A stretch of DNA of 64,000 nt from Bradyrhizobium betae (GTDB taxonomy: Bacteria; Pseudomonadota; Alphaproteobacteria; Rhizobiales; Xanthobacteraceae): positions 124,001 to 188,000 of the forward strand of contig NZ_MZXW01000016.1 of NCBI RefSeq assembly GCF_004123905.1, given 5' to 3'. The notes below the pieces were generated by a model, which was given only the letters and a program-made list of their open reading frames with translations, ran no database searches and had not been told where the DNA came from. Below are positions 48,082-57,089 of this stretch, in pieces. A program made the position numbers and the translations under genes. Each line of letters begins with the position of its first letter. Position 1 is the stretch's first letter.

Positions 48082-48182
48082 CGCGTAATGCCTCTTACCC
48101 GGAAGAACATGCGGGCGAAGCTAGTGCGACGATCCCTGAGCCGCAACGGCTTTATTGGCAGGCTGGATGGCACCACCGCGTG

Positions 48183-48202
48183 GCCCCGGCGTGACGCCGG
48201 GG
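48183..48202. repeat. Short hairpin related to family D
   Basis: GCCCCGGCGTGACGCCGGGGC, perfect 9-base arms around GTG-type loop, between the two Cys-rich genes. Could end the transcript of the upstream (48584) gene or be a repeat remnant. Confidence 0.5.
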
Positions 48203-48263
48203 CACATCGCGAGGGGAGCTAACCGACGCAACGATCTCGAGCTGCGCGCTTACTGGCGGTCTC

Positions 48264-48584
48264 TTACTGGTCCTGGGCGTCAGCGACCTTGCGCGACGCG
48301 CCCTTGGCGAGGTCCTTGTCCATCACCGCGCGGCAGCCGGCGCTCAGATCGGAGCGATGCTTCATCATGCACGCCGTGATCTTCGGGATGTTGGGGATTT
48401 CCGACGAGCAGAGGCGGAAGGCGTCGCCAGTGCACTGCTGCTGCGCTTCGGACGAGAAGGCGAAGCTCGAGGTCGTCGAAACGATCGAGACGATGGTGGC
48501 AAAGCCGAGGGCCAGGCTGGTGTCGCGGATCTTGCTCGTCAGGGACTTGGCAGAGAAGGACTTGGCAGTAAACGACTTGGTCAT
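48264..48584 (-). CDS. Small exported Cys-rich protein, copy 2, with repetitive Lys/Ser N-terminus
   Basis: 106 residues. GGGAGC precedes the ATG, so the unusual N-terminus is probably translated: three imperfect A-K-S-F/L-x-A-K/S-K steps (about 1-19) before the hydrophobic signal core (about 25-42, cleavage near F-A-F-S). The mature domain has C-x7-C-x12-C-x11-C, matching the paralogue at 47866. DNA of the N-terminal repeats is itself repeated (gacttggcag units). Function unknown. Confidence 0.8.
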   Translation of the reverse strand: MTKSFTAKSFSAKSLTSKIRDTSLALGFATIVSIVSTTSSFAFSSEAQQQCTGDAFRLCSSEIPNIPKITACMMKHRSDLSAGCRAVMDKDLAKGASRKVADAQDQ

Positions 48585-48836
48585 TTGAAGCTCCCAGTGG
48601 CGCCGCCGTGGCGGACCCGTTGTTGATGGGAACTACGATGCTCCAGCAAAACAGTTTCCACTGTGATGACGGTCACGGGCCGCACCCCAACTGTGACATC
48701 GGTCACGTTGGCGCACCTCGCTGAAAATCCGACGCAAACGCTGTCGTGTTGGTGTCACGTTAACTGTTCCTTCGCATTAATGGCTCGTCGCGCGGGGAAT
48801 TCCGCTGGTTTGGTTGCATAATTGGAAAGAGTAGCG

Positions 48837-49895
48837 ATGCGTAATGCGTTGGGCCTCATGCTGGCCAGTGTCCTTGCGGCGGTCGTAATCGCCGCCGGCG
48901 GTTGGTTTTATTATTCCTCGCGCGCCGATCAGGGCGCTCCCAAGACAGTCGCCGCCCGTGCCGCCGATCCATTGCCGGCACAGGCCAAGCTCGCCGCCAA
49001 GGATGACGTCGAGACCACCGCGGCGATCGCCGGCAAGCCGGCAGCACTTGCTCAGGCGGCACCTCCGCCCACTCCGGCCATGCCGGTTCAGCAGAAGCAG
49101 GCCTGCGCCAATCCGAATGCGCTCGGCGTCTCCCGCGTGGTCGAGATCGACACGACAGGCGGCCCCGGCTTCGGCTTCGATCATTTCAAGCAGTTCGACT
49201 TCCTGACCGACAAGGAAGTCGTGCTGACCTTCGATGACGGTCCCTGGCCGGTGAACACGCCCGCAGTGCTGAAGGCTCTCGCGGATGAATGCACCAAGGG
49301 CCTGTTCTTCTCGGTCGGCAAGCATGCGACCTATCATCCGGAAATCCTGCGCCAGGTGCTGGCCCAGGGCCACACGGTCGGCACGCATACCTGGTCGCAC
49401 GTCAACCTGAACGGCAAGAAGATGACGGAGCAAATGGCCAAGGACGAGGTCGAAAAGGGTATCAGCGCGGTGAAATACGCGCTCGGCACCAACCCGGCAC
49501 CGTTCTTCCGCTTCCCGCAGCTCCAGCACAATCCGGCGATCGTGAGCTATTTCGGCACCCGCAACGTCGCGATGTTCTCGACCGACATCGACTCCTTCGA
49601 CTTCAGGAAAGGTGCCACGCCGGAGAAGATCATCGAGACCGTGATGACCAGGCTCGACAAGCTCGGCAAGGGCATCATCCTGATGCACGACTTCCAGAAG
49701 CATACCGGCGAAGCCATGCCGGCGTTGCTCGCGCGGCTGAAGGCCGGCGGCTACAAGGTCGTGCAGATGAAGGCCAAGACGACCCTCCAGTCACTGCCGG
49801 AGTATGACGAGGCGGTGATGAAGGATCTGAAGGTGCCGACCGCAAGCACGACCACGCGTCCGATCTCAAGCGTGGTGCAGACGGTTTCGCAGTAA
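48837..49895 (+). CDS. Polysaccharide deacetylase family protein
   Basis: 352 residues from the ATG at 48837, with GGAAAGAG upstream; a TTG 15 bases earlier is less likely. Membrane-anchored by an uncleaved N-terminal helix (about 6-26), then an Ala/Pro-rich linker, then the NodB-like domain: L-T-F-D-D-G-P-W-P (motif 1, catalytic Asp pair, about 134-142), H-T-W-S-H-V-N-L (motif 2, metal His), R-F-P-Q (motif 3 variant), D-I-D-S-F-D-F and I-I-L-M-H-D-F. All five motifs are present. A periplasmic peptidoglycan or exopolysaccharide deacetylase is likely. It ends in a clean terminator. Confidence 0.9.
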   Translation: MRNALGLMLASVLAAVVIAAGGWFYYSSRADQGAPKTVAARAADPLPAQAKLAAKDDVETTAAIAGKPAALAQAAPPPTPAMPVQQKQACANPNALGVSRVVEIDTTGGPGFGFDHFKQFDFLTDKEVVLTFDDGPWPVNTPAVLKALADECTKGLFFSVGKHATYHPEILRQVLAQGHTVGTHTWSHVNLNGKKMTEQMAKDEVEKGISAVKYALGTNPAPFFRFPQLQHNPAIVSYFGTRNVAMFSTDIDSFDFRKGATPEKIIETVMTRLDKLGKGIILMHDFQKHTGEAMPALLARLKAGGYKVVQMKAKTTLQSLPEYDEAVMKDLKVPTASTTTRPISSVVQTVSQ

Positions 49896-49917
49896 GCGAC
49901 CGCGCTTCAATACGCGC

Positions 49918-49950
49918 ATGGCCGGGCTTTCGCCCGGCCATTTGCTTTTT
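49918..49950 (+). terminator. Rho-independent terminator of the deacetylase gene
   Basis: Arms ATGGCCGGGC and GCCCGGCCAT around TTTC, followed by TTGCTTTTT. Begins 23 bases after the deacetylase stop codon; the following gene converges. Confidence 0.85.
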
Positions 49951-49965
49951 GGGGGAAGCTGCGAC

Positions 49966-50364
49966 TTACCAATAGATCCCGTGGCGATGCAGCTCGCTGA
50001 TGATGCGGCGCTCGGTCCAGGCGTGCTTGGACTTCGGCTTGCTGGCCTTTGCGGTTGTCTTTGGCGCAGGCTGAGTTGCGGTCGGTGCTGAAGCCGTCGT
50101 GGTCACGGCAGGAGCAGTCGCTGCAGCGGGCGCAGGGGCGGCGGCGGGAGCCGGAGGAGCCGGGATTGCCGGCGGGCGATCGACATATTTCGGAGCCTCG
50201 ACGGCTGGTGCGACTTCGCTGATTTGCGTCGCCGGGGCCGCGGTCGTGATGATTTGCGAAGCGGAGCTGTGGTCCGTCGCCGCGGACATCGACAGGCTGC
50301 GGTCGCCTGCCTGGGCAGATGCGGAAACCAGGACCATGGCGGCAACCAGAATGATCTTGCGCAT
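49966..50364 (-). CDS. Small exported Ala/Pro-rich protein
   Basis: 132 residues. Signal peptide about 1-19 (cleavage near S-A-Q-A). The middle (about 55-105) is almost only Ala, Pro and Thr; the last 25 residues are basic and more ordered (K-S-K-H-A-W-T-E-R-R-I-I-S-E-L-H-R-H), which may bind an acidic partner such as a cell-wall polymer. I recognise no family. Lies between two unrelated genes and converges on the deacetylase terminator. Confidence 0.75.
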   Translation of the reverse strand: MRKIILVAAMVLVSASAQAGDRSLSMSAATDHSSASQIITTAAPATQISEVAPAVEAPKYVDRPPAIPAPPAPAAAPAPAAATAPAVTTTASAPTATQPAPKTTAKASKPKSKHAWTERRIISELHRHGIYW

Positions 50365-50481
50365 GTGAAATCTCCCCGTGTTTGCGTGACCGGGACATTA
50401 CGGGAGGTCCGCGCGACGTTATGTGATCGAAATCACGCAAGTCGCGAATGTTCTGCCAACCTGGCCGTTTCCGTCGATTCA

Positions 50482-52824
50482 TTATCGGCGCAGGCTCAAT
50501 TCCCTGATCGCGAAGCCGAGCTCACGCGGGTCGCCGGGGAAATGAGTCGCAGCATTGGTCTCGATTTCGAGCCGAAGCGTCTCGTCGCCCGCGAATTCGT
50601 CCAATGATCGCGACAGCAACGATTGAGGCGGAGATCCCGCGAATATCTCCTTGCCGTTGATGCGTATGCCGATCCGATCTCCCGACACAGGCATTGGCCA
50701 AATCCGGAATTGCAGTGTTCGTGCTGGAGACGGCCTGTTGGGAAATTCGAACGTTGCTTTCGGACCAGCCCACTGAAGATCGCCACCTGGTGTCGTTTCG
50801 AGTCCGTACAGCCCCGTCGTTTTGATGCCTGACGGAGTTTTTGTTCCGAATTCGAGGTTGTCTCGACGCCCATTGAGAAAATCTCGCGCGGTATGCTCCA
50901 TTGCGAGATCGACGAGTTTTCTTCCATCGCCCGACGACAGCCGATCGGCCGCCGCGAGGCAATCGAATTGCTCCCACCCGGACGGGAAATGGTGCTGGCC
51001 CGATTTGCTGGACCAACTCATCGTCTTCGGAGCGGCCCAGGGAATCCCGGTTTCAACAGCGATGCGCCGCAGCAGATTGTCCATCATCGGATTGGACGTC
51101 TCGATCACGAGGCCCTTGCAGGTCCTGATCTCCGAGCTGATGCGCTGATAGTCCCAGTCGAGCGCCGCCTTCTGCATTTCCACGTGCGCCGAGGCGGTCG
51201 GGAGCCCGGGCAATGCATGACCGGCGACGAGGAATGGCCGCGCCAGGCCAAGGCACAGATGACACAGAATGACGAGACTGCTCGTGATGACGCCTGTCGG
51301 ATTCTTGGGCCCTGTCAGGAGTGGAGAGACCAGGAGCGTAAACAGCATCGGCGCGGCCATGGCCAAGCCTTTGCCGGCAGCCCAGCCGTGGCCGGTAGCC
51401 AATATTCCGAGCGGGACGAGGCAGCCCACGATGCTGCCAAGGAGGAAACGTGTCCTGGGCATCTCCGGCTCATTGCGCCAAGCCCACAGGATCGCCGCGG
51501 CGATATTCATCAGCAGCATGCCGACGAAACCGTACAGCACAAGCTTCCAGACGACAGCGAGCACGACTGGCCAGCCGGATGTCGGCAGAAGTTCAAAGAG
51601 ACCGAGCGCCGCGACTGTCGCCTCTACCGGCCATGAAAAACAGGCGTCAAGCAAATGGCCCGGACTGCTCGCGTGACCGCCGATGACATCGAGATAGGAC
51701 TCTTCGCGGCCGAACAGATAGCGCTGGAAATAATTCCACCAATCGGGCGTTTCGCCGGCAGCCTGGCTTAGAACTCTTACGACATACGCTCCAGTTCCCG
51801 ACCACAACGGAACGCACAAGAGCAGGCCGGCGGCAATGCCGCCGCTGATCCCCACGGCGGCAACAGGGACAGCCTGCCACGAATCGCGAAAGCGAAGTGC
51901 GAAGACGACTGCGATGCCGATCGCCGGCCCGTAGACGGTAAGTGGCTCCGGATACAGAAAGAAGATACCGGCGATCAGGGCCGCGAATATCGCGATCATC
52001 CGCCAGACTGCTGCTCCGCCAGTACCGAAGCGATCCTTATCGAGAGCAAGAACAGCGAAGCCGAACAACAGCAGGAAGAGTGGCTGTCCCGCCAGCTGCG
52101 ACATTGCATTGATATCGAAAATATACTGCTCGAAGAATCCGATCGTGAGCGCGGTTGCGCATATCGCGGCCATCCATCGTCCTAACGCCAAAACGTTGGT
52201 GAAGACGAACAGTGCTGCGAAGAGCATATTGAGCTGCAGCGCGACCATATATGGATAAGCGCAATCAACGGCACTCCCGCTCGTCAGAGCCGCAATTGCG
52301 CCAAGCATCATCGAAACTGCGCCGCGCCAATCGACGAACCACAGGGCCATCGGGAAGATTGGATCCGGCAGGTCCGCATTGGATCGGACCACCAGATGGG
52401 TGTAGTCGACAGCTCGATAAGCGACCGCCGAGCCGACGTAAAGCATGTGGTCGTAGACGTTGCCTTGGAAAACTCTGAAGCGATATCCGCCGACCCAGGC
52501 CGGCGCTAGGCAGATGATGACGATGAGAGCGATGGCCGACGCAACAATCACGGTCATTCGGCGAGGGATCGCGAGCGGACGGCCCGCCAGCAGTGCTGCC
52601 GCGAGCGCAAGGCCACCTATCGGGAGAATCGCCATGGTGGTCCACGGCGCGAGAATGCCGTGAACGTAAAATACGGCCGTCGCTGCGGCCAGCAGGCCGA
52701 GGCCTAGGGGAGGCGCGAGCGCCCATCGAACTAAAAACCGATGCGATGGCAGAAGCAGCGAGAACGGCAGGCCGATGCAGCCGAAGGCCAGCATCGCAAC
52801 GACAGCGACGAGGATGTCATGCAT
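50482..52824 (-). CDS. Large polytopic membrane protein, GT-C-like, family not recognised
   Basis: 780 residues. About 12 or 13 hydrophobic helices occupy the first 540 residues; the last 240 are soluble and end in a beta-rich segment (G-D-R-I-G-I-R-I-N-G-K-E-I-F and R-E-L-G-F-A-I-R-E-L-S-L). That ending is like the C-terminal beta-sandwich on some alphaproteobacterial surface-sugar enzymes (from memory). An N-terminal D-H-M-L-Y-V-G loop and D-L-P-D-P-I-F suggest a GT-C-type glycosyltransferase, unproven. Codons use more A/T in third positions (tta, gtt, cga, cta, gta, ttt) than the neighbours, a sign of possible transfer. No sugar-biosynthesis genes lie alongside. Confidence 0.75.
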   Translation of the reverse strand: MHDILVAVVAMLAFGCIGLPFSLLLPSHRFLVRWALAPPLGLGLLAAATAVFYVHGILAPWTTMAILPIGGLALAAALLAGRPLAIPRRMTVIVASAIALIVIICLAPAWVGGYRFRVFQGNVYDHMLYVGSAVAYRAVDYTHLVVRSNADLPDPIFPMALWFVDWRGAVSMMLGAIAALTSGSAVDCAYPYMVALQLNMLFAALFVFTNVLALGRWMAAICATALTIGFFEQYIFDINAMSQLAGQPLFLLLFGFAVLALDKDRFGTGGAAVWRMIAIFAALIAGIFFLYPEPLTVYGPAIGIAVVFALRFRDSWQAVPVAAVGISGGIAAGLLLCVPLWSGTGAYVVRVLSQAAGETPDWWNYFQRYLFGREESYLDVIGGHASSPGHLLDACFSWPVEATVAALGLFELLPTSGWPVVLAVVWKLVLYGFVGMLLMNIAAAILWAWRNEPEMPRTRFLLGSIVGCLVPLGILATGHGWAAGKGLAMAAPMLFTLLVSPLLTGPKNPTGVITSSLVILCHLCLGLARPFLVAGHALPGLPTASAHVEMQKAALDWDYQRISSEIRTCKGLVIETSNPMMDNLLRRIAVETGIPWAAPKTMSWSSKSGQHHFPSGWEQFDCLAAADRLSSGDGRKLVDLAMEHTARDFLNGRRDNLEFGTKTPSGIKTTGLYGLETTPGGDLQWAGPKATFEFPNRPSPARTLQFRIWPMPVSGDRIGIRINGKEIFAGSPPQSLLSRSLDEFAGDETLRLEIETNAATHFPGDPRELGFAIRELSLRR

Positions 52825-53006
52825 CGTCGTAAACCTGCCGGGAAGACTCCGTCGTCCCGGCGCTATTCTCCGTCCCCACCACTTGCTCCGTCACGCGCAT
52901 TTGCCGGCGACACATCGTAGAGACGCAAGCGCAGAGCGCAACGCGCACGCCGGCCGGTCTCCGTGAGCAATAAATCGGCCTGTGACGATGGGATGAAGGG
53001 AGGCGC

Positions 53007-53082
53007 TGGTGCCGCAAGAGGGACTCGAACCCCCGACCCCGTCATTACGAATGACGTGCTCTACCAACTGAGCTATTGCGGC
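53007..53082 (-). tRNA. tRNA-Thr(CGT)
   Basis: 76 bases on the minus strand including encoded CCA. Acceptor GCCGCAA pairs with TTGCGGC; D-arm GCTC/GAGC; anticodon stem CGTCA/TGACG with loop TTCGTAA giving anticodon CGT, reading the threonine codon ACG; T-arm GGGGG/CCCTC-type with loop TTCGAGT. Structure is complete. Confidence 0.95.
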
Positions 53083-53181
53083 GAACCCTGCCGGGGCCCG
53101 GCGATACCGGTCCCGATACGCGCGCTCCTGATATCGGGCATGGCCCGAATTGGCAAGGTGGAGCCGGCTTCGAAATGCGCC

Positions 53182-54978
53182 TCACGCGCCCCAGCGGGAC
53201 CAGAAACCGCGCCAGCCGCCGGCCTGGGCCTTTGCATGGCCCCTGGGCGTGCCGATTTGTTCCGTAAATTCATCGCTCGGGCCCTCGTCATCGACCCCGG
53301 GGTCATCGGGCGCTCGGACGATCGGGATGACGGCGGGGATCGGGGCCGGTGCAGGCTTGCCAAGATCGGCGCGGGTCCGGAACACCGGCGTTGCCGCCGC
53401 CGGCGATGATTCGGCGGCCGCAGGGGCCGGATTGACGGGCTCGGCGGGCGCGACCGTAGGTTCTTCCTTGATGGCTTCCTTGGCAGTTTCCTTGGCCGTT
53501 TCCTTGGCAGTTTCGTTGGCCTCAGGAGGCGAATTGTCCTGTGCGGCTGGCAGCGGAGCCGGTGCCGTCACGGCCGGTTCCGCCGTGCTTTCACTCTGGG
53601 CCGCTGTCACGCGCTTCGGCGGCGGGGCCGCCAGCATCGCTTCCTCGAAGGCCGAGGCTTCGATCGTGGCGCCCTTGTCGGAAGGAAGGCTCGCGACCGG
53701 CGTCTGCCACTGGAAGGCATCGAGGCGGCCGGTGACCGGGGAGACCGGGTGCCAGCGGTCGCTGACATAGCCGTCCGCGGTCCAGGCCGGATCGTGGCGG
53801 GCACGCACCGCGCGCAGGGTCCAGGCGCGGGCTCGGCCGCCATCGCCGTGCTCGGTCCGCTCGATCTCGGCCATCAGCAGTGCGACGCGCTGGGTCGGAT
53901 CGTTGACATAGGGCGCCAGCACGGCGCGCGCGCGCGCGAACTCGGAAGCGTCAATTGCGGCGCGGGCAATCGCCAGCTGGCCTTCGACATGGCCGGGCTT
54001 GCCGGCTGGCGTCTTCGCCGCGAGCGTCTCGACCCGCTGCAAGCGCTGCCGCGCGGCATCGCCGAGCTTCACGTGGGCATAGGCGTCGGCGAGATCAGGA
54101 TGCGGATTGGCGAGCCATGCGGCCTCGACCAGCTTCATGGCGCGGCGCACCTGATGCGCCTCGCTCTCGAATTTCGCGGCGAGCACGGCGGCCGGCACCA
54201 GCGTCGGCGCGAGCTTGATCGCCTCCATCACGCTCTCGCGCGCGACGTCGCGATCCATCGTCTCCAGTTCAAGCGCGCGCGCCGTGAGCAGTACGCCGCG
54301 CTGCCGGCGATAGGCCTGCTTGTCGATCAGGCCGGCGGACAGATTCGAATCGAGGATCGCCAGCGCGCCACTCCAGTCGCCGCGGGCGCAGCGGAAGCCG
54401 AGCACCGCATGCGAAGCCCAGGTCGAGGACGGCGACAGCTTGATCGCCTCCTCCGCGATCATGACGGCGCCGACCGCGTCGTCGGCGCGCTGCGCCTCGA
54501 TGAACAGGCCGCGCAGGCCGAGCAGGCGCGTATCCTCGCGCTCGGCCATGGCGCGGAAGGCACGCTGCGCCTCGTCACGATTACCGTCGAGCTGCGCCGA
54601 CTGCGCATGCAACAGCAGCGCGAGAGGATCATCGGGCGCATGACGCCGCGCCGCGACCGCGTGCCGACGGGCGAGCGCGGTGTCGCCATGGCCGATCGCG
54701 AGCAGGCCGTGGGTGATGGCGTGGCGACCGCGCGCATGACGCTTGTCATGACGGCGGCGGCGCATGCGTCCAGGCATGCGCCAGATCATCGTCACGATGC
54801 TCCAGAGCAGCACGATCACGACTGCGAATATGCCAAGGCAAAGGACAAATACGGGAATGCTCGGTGAAGCGCGATAACCACCCCAGGTCATCACGACATT
54901 GCCGGGCTGATCAGCCACCCAGGCCGCGCCGGCGCCAGCGAGCGCAATCAGGACGAGGAAAAGGACGATGCGAAGCAT
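53182..54978 (-). CDS. hemY: HemY-family membrane TPR protein
   Basis: 598 residues. Two N-terminal membrane helices (about 3-22 and 41-63), an Arg-rich stretch R-R-R-R-H-D-K-R-H, then TPR-like helical pairs (about 85-400) with the HemY N-domain, then a long Ala/Pro/Glu-rich low-complexity tail (about 430-598). The tail contains tandem E-T-A-K units. HemY is an inner-membrane protein genetically linked with heme synthesis; it is not the oxygen-dependent protoporphyrinogen oxidase sometimes also called HemY. Downstream of mic60 by 35 bases in the hemD-mic60-hemY operon. Confidence 0.9.
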   Translation of the reverse strand: MLRIVLFLVLIALAGAGAAWVADQPGNVVMTWGGYRASPSIPVFVLCLGIFAVVIVLLWSIVTMIWRMPGRMRRRRHDKRHARGRHAITHGLLAIGHGDTALARRHAVAARRHAPDDPLALLLHAQSAQLDGNRDEAQRAFRAMAEREDTRLLGLRGLFIEAQRADDAVGAVMIAEEAIKLSPSSTWASHAVLGFRCARGDWSGALAILDSNLSAGLIDKQAYRRQRGVLLTARALELETMDRDVARESVMEAIKLAPTLVPAAVLAAKFESEAHQVRRAMKLVEAAWLANPHPDLADAYAHVKLGDAARQRLQRVETLAAKTPAGKPGHVEGQLAIARAAIDASEFARARAVLAPYVNDPTQRVALLMAEIERTEHGDGGRARAWTLRAVRARHDPAWTADGYVSDRWHPVSPVTGRLDAFQWQTPVASLPSDKGATIEASAFEEAMLAAPPPKRVTAAQSESTAEPAVTAPAPLPAAQDNSPPEANETAKETAKETAKEAIKEEPTVAPAEPVNPAPAAAESSPAAATPVFRTRADLGKPAPAPIPAVIPIVRAPDDPGVDDEGPSDEFTEQIGTPRGHAKAQAGGWRGFWSRWGA

Positions 54979-55013
54979 GGCTATCCCTATACGCGCGGAT
55001 TGTTGCGCGAATC

Positions 55014-56261
55014 TTATTGAGCAGGCTTGGCGAGATTTGCCATGGCGTCGTCGGCGAATTTGCGGGAGGCCGCAAGTGCGGCGTCGCGGGCATCGGTCTT
55101 GTCGAGCCAGGCCTGTGCTGGCGCGCGATCGGTCTCTGACAACATCTTCAGCTCGCGCCGCGCCTCGACGAAATCGTTGCGGAGCGCGGCAGCCGTGACC
55201 CGCGCGACGATGGCGCCGCGGTCGTTGCCAACTCCGTCGGTACGCTCGATGCGGACGAGCTTTGAGGCTCCCGCCTGAAGGCGCTCGACGATGCCGGCAC
55301 CGCTGGTCTGCGCCTCAGCCGGCGGCGACAGTTTTGACACGATGTTGAGGAGCTCGCGGCTCAGCGCGACCGGCGTCGGGATGCCGGCGGCAGCGAACGT
55401 ATCGAGCGGTTTCAGCAGTTCGGGCTTGGCCGCCAGCGACCGCGCCGCTGTCAATTGCGATTGGTAGGGATCGCCGTGGCGCACGGCGACATCGAGCAGG
55501 GCCGCCGCGACCACGTGGCGCAGCGGCTTGTCGTCCATCGTCCTGGCATCGGCGATCTTCTCGCCCTGCTGCACGAGCTCGGCGCGGGCGGTCGTGCTGG
55601 CGCGCTCGAGCTGCGAAATGCGGTCGTTGAGAGCGACAAGATCAGGTGCCGCCGGACGCGGTGGAGAGGTCGTACCGTTGAGAGCGCTTGCAGTCTTGTC
55701 GGACTGCGCACGCAGATTGGCGATGTCGCCGCGCAAGGCGCTCGCTGATTTTTCCAGCGCGTCGATCCGCGCCACCATGGCCGGATCGGCGGCGGGCTTG
55801 CTGGCCCTGGCTTCGACGGCGGCAACGCGACCGCTCAGTGCGTCGACGGTCGCGCTCGTCACTTGCGGCGCGGCCGGCGGCGCCTGCACCGTGGGCCAGC
55901 TCAACACCCAGCCGACCGCGATCACGAGCGCCGCTGCAACGGCACCAGACAAAGGAGCGATAACCCAGGGTGATACTGGTGCGGACGCGACGGGAGGCTG
56001 TTCCTCGGCGGGCTGCGGCTCGGGCCTGGCTTCCGCGGCCTTGACGTCTTCAGGCTTGGTCTCTTCAACCGTGGCCTGACCATGCGCAGCCTGCTCGGCC
56101 GCGTGGTGAGCCTTGGGCTCACCCGCCACGTCCTGCGGCTGGGTGGAGACTTCGGTCGCCTCGAGGTCGATGGTGGGCGGGGTGCGCTTGGCGCGGCCGG
56201 GCTCGGGGGCCATTCCTGCGTCTTCAGGCTTGCCTGCGTCTTCAGGCTTGTCGTCGGCCAT
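55014..56261 (-). CDS. mic60: Alphaproteobacterial Mic60/mitofilin homologue
   Basis: 415 residues. Long acidic, Pro/Ala/Glu-rich cytoplasmic N-terminus (about 1-95), one membrane helix (about 98-118, S-G-A-V-A-A-A-L-V-I-A-V-G-W), a periplasmic coiled coil (about 135-235, with heptads such as L-E-K-S-A-S-A-L and I-S-Q-L-E-R-A), and a C-terminal mitofilin-like helical domain (about 240-415). The position between hemD and hemY is the known signature of bacterial Mic60, the precursor of the mitochondrial cristae-shaping protein. It probably bends or organises the inner membrane and may link to the outer membrane. Confidence 0.88.
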   Translation of the reverse strand: MADDKPEDAGKPEDAGMAPEPGRAKRTPPTIDLEATEVSTQPQDVAGEPKAHHAAEQAAHGQATVEETKPEDVKAAEARPEPQPAEEQPPVASAPVSPWVIAPLSGAVAAALVIAVGWVLSWPTVQAPPAAPQVTSATVDALSGRVAAVEARASKPAADPAMVARIDALEKSASALRGDIANLRAQSDKTASALNGTTSPPRPAAPDLVALNDRISQLERASTTARAELVQQGEKIADARTMDDKPLRHVVAAALLDVAVRHGDPYQSQLTAARSLAAKPELLKPLDTFAAAGIPTPVALSRELLNIVSKLSPPAEAQTSGAGIVERLQAGASKLVRIERTDGVGNDRGAIVARVTAAALRNDFVEARRELKMLSETDRAPAQAWLDKTDARDAALAASRKFADDAMANLAKPAQ

Positions 56262-56327
56262 CGTGACGGTTCCTCACACTTACATGCCCAAAATGGGACC
56301 CGATTGCGTCGGATTCGGCCCGACCTC

Positions 56328-57089
56328 TTACGCCAAACGGGTCCGCAAAGCACGCTCCAAGGTGCCAAATAAGGCGTTTTCGTCCGGCGACGCGGCCACC
56401 AGAACCTGCGACGCCCCGGCATCGCGCAACACCGCCGCGACGGTCTCCGACAGGCAACATTGCGGGATCGCCAGCGCCGAGATTTCGACACCTTCGTCCC
56501 GTGCCGCCTCCAGGAAGGCCCGCGCGCTGCGCCGGGAGTAATGCAGCACCGCCTCGATGCCATGCGCGGCAAAGCCGTCGCAGACGTCGCGCGGGAGAAT
56601 CTTGACCGGGGCCATGCGATAAGTCGTCTGCGTCACCACGCTGAATCCTTCGGCTCCGAGCTCACCACTGAGATCGCGCGACAGATCAGCGCCGGCGAGG
56701 TACAGCAACGTGCCTTTCTTTTTCAGCACCTTCTCGCGCGCACTTTGAACGACCTTGTCGCGCAAGGCCGCGGCATCGCCGCCGGCGACGATCACCTCGA
56801 CAAAGCCGGCATCGCGGGCAGCTGCTGCGGTGTGTTCTCCGACCGCAAACAGCGGCAGCTTCAACAGATCGAGGTCTTTTGAGCCAGGATCTTGCAACAA
56901 CGGCGCGACAGCACGGATCGCATTGGCCGACGTGACGATGATGGCGCTATAGTTCGCCTCGCTCTCGTCGTGGAAAGCGACCGGTTCGAACTTGAGCACC
57001 GGCGCGAGCAACACCACATGCCCTCGTGCGCGCAAATTGTCCGCCGTCGCCTCATTGTCGGGATGCGGCCGTGTGACAAGGATGGACAT
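56328..57089 (-). CDS. hemD: Uroporphyrinogen-III synthase
   Basis: 253 residues from the ATG at 57089. Converts hydroxymethylbilane to uroporphyrinogen III in heme, siroheme and cobalamin synthesis. The sequence opens with I-L-V-T-R-P-H-P-D-N, the usual HemD start, and has V-T-S-A-N-A-I-R-A (about 52-60) and a central V-G-E-H-T-A-A-A-A. HemD proteins diverge strongly, so context with mic60 and hemY adds weight. hemC, normally its upstream neighbour in many alphaproteobacteria, is not here. Confidence 0.9.
   Translation of the reverse strand: MSILVTRPHPDNEATADNLRARGHVVLLAPVLKFEPVAFHDESEANYSAIIVTSANAIRAVAPLLQDPGSKDLDLLKLPLFAVGEHTAAAARDAGFVEVIVAGGDAAALRDKVVQSAREKVLKKKGTLLYLAGADLSRDLSGELGAEGFSVVTQTTYRMAPVKILPRDVCDGFAAHGIEAVLHYSRRSARAFLEAARDEGVEISALAIPQCCLSETVAAVLRDAGASQVLVAASPDENALFGTLERALRTRLA

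Noticed and set aside
53182..54978. Protoporphyrinogen oxidase identity for HemY
   Set aside because: The sequence has two membrane helices and TPR repeats and lacks an FAD-binding motif, so it is the TPR-type HemY.
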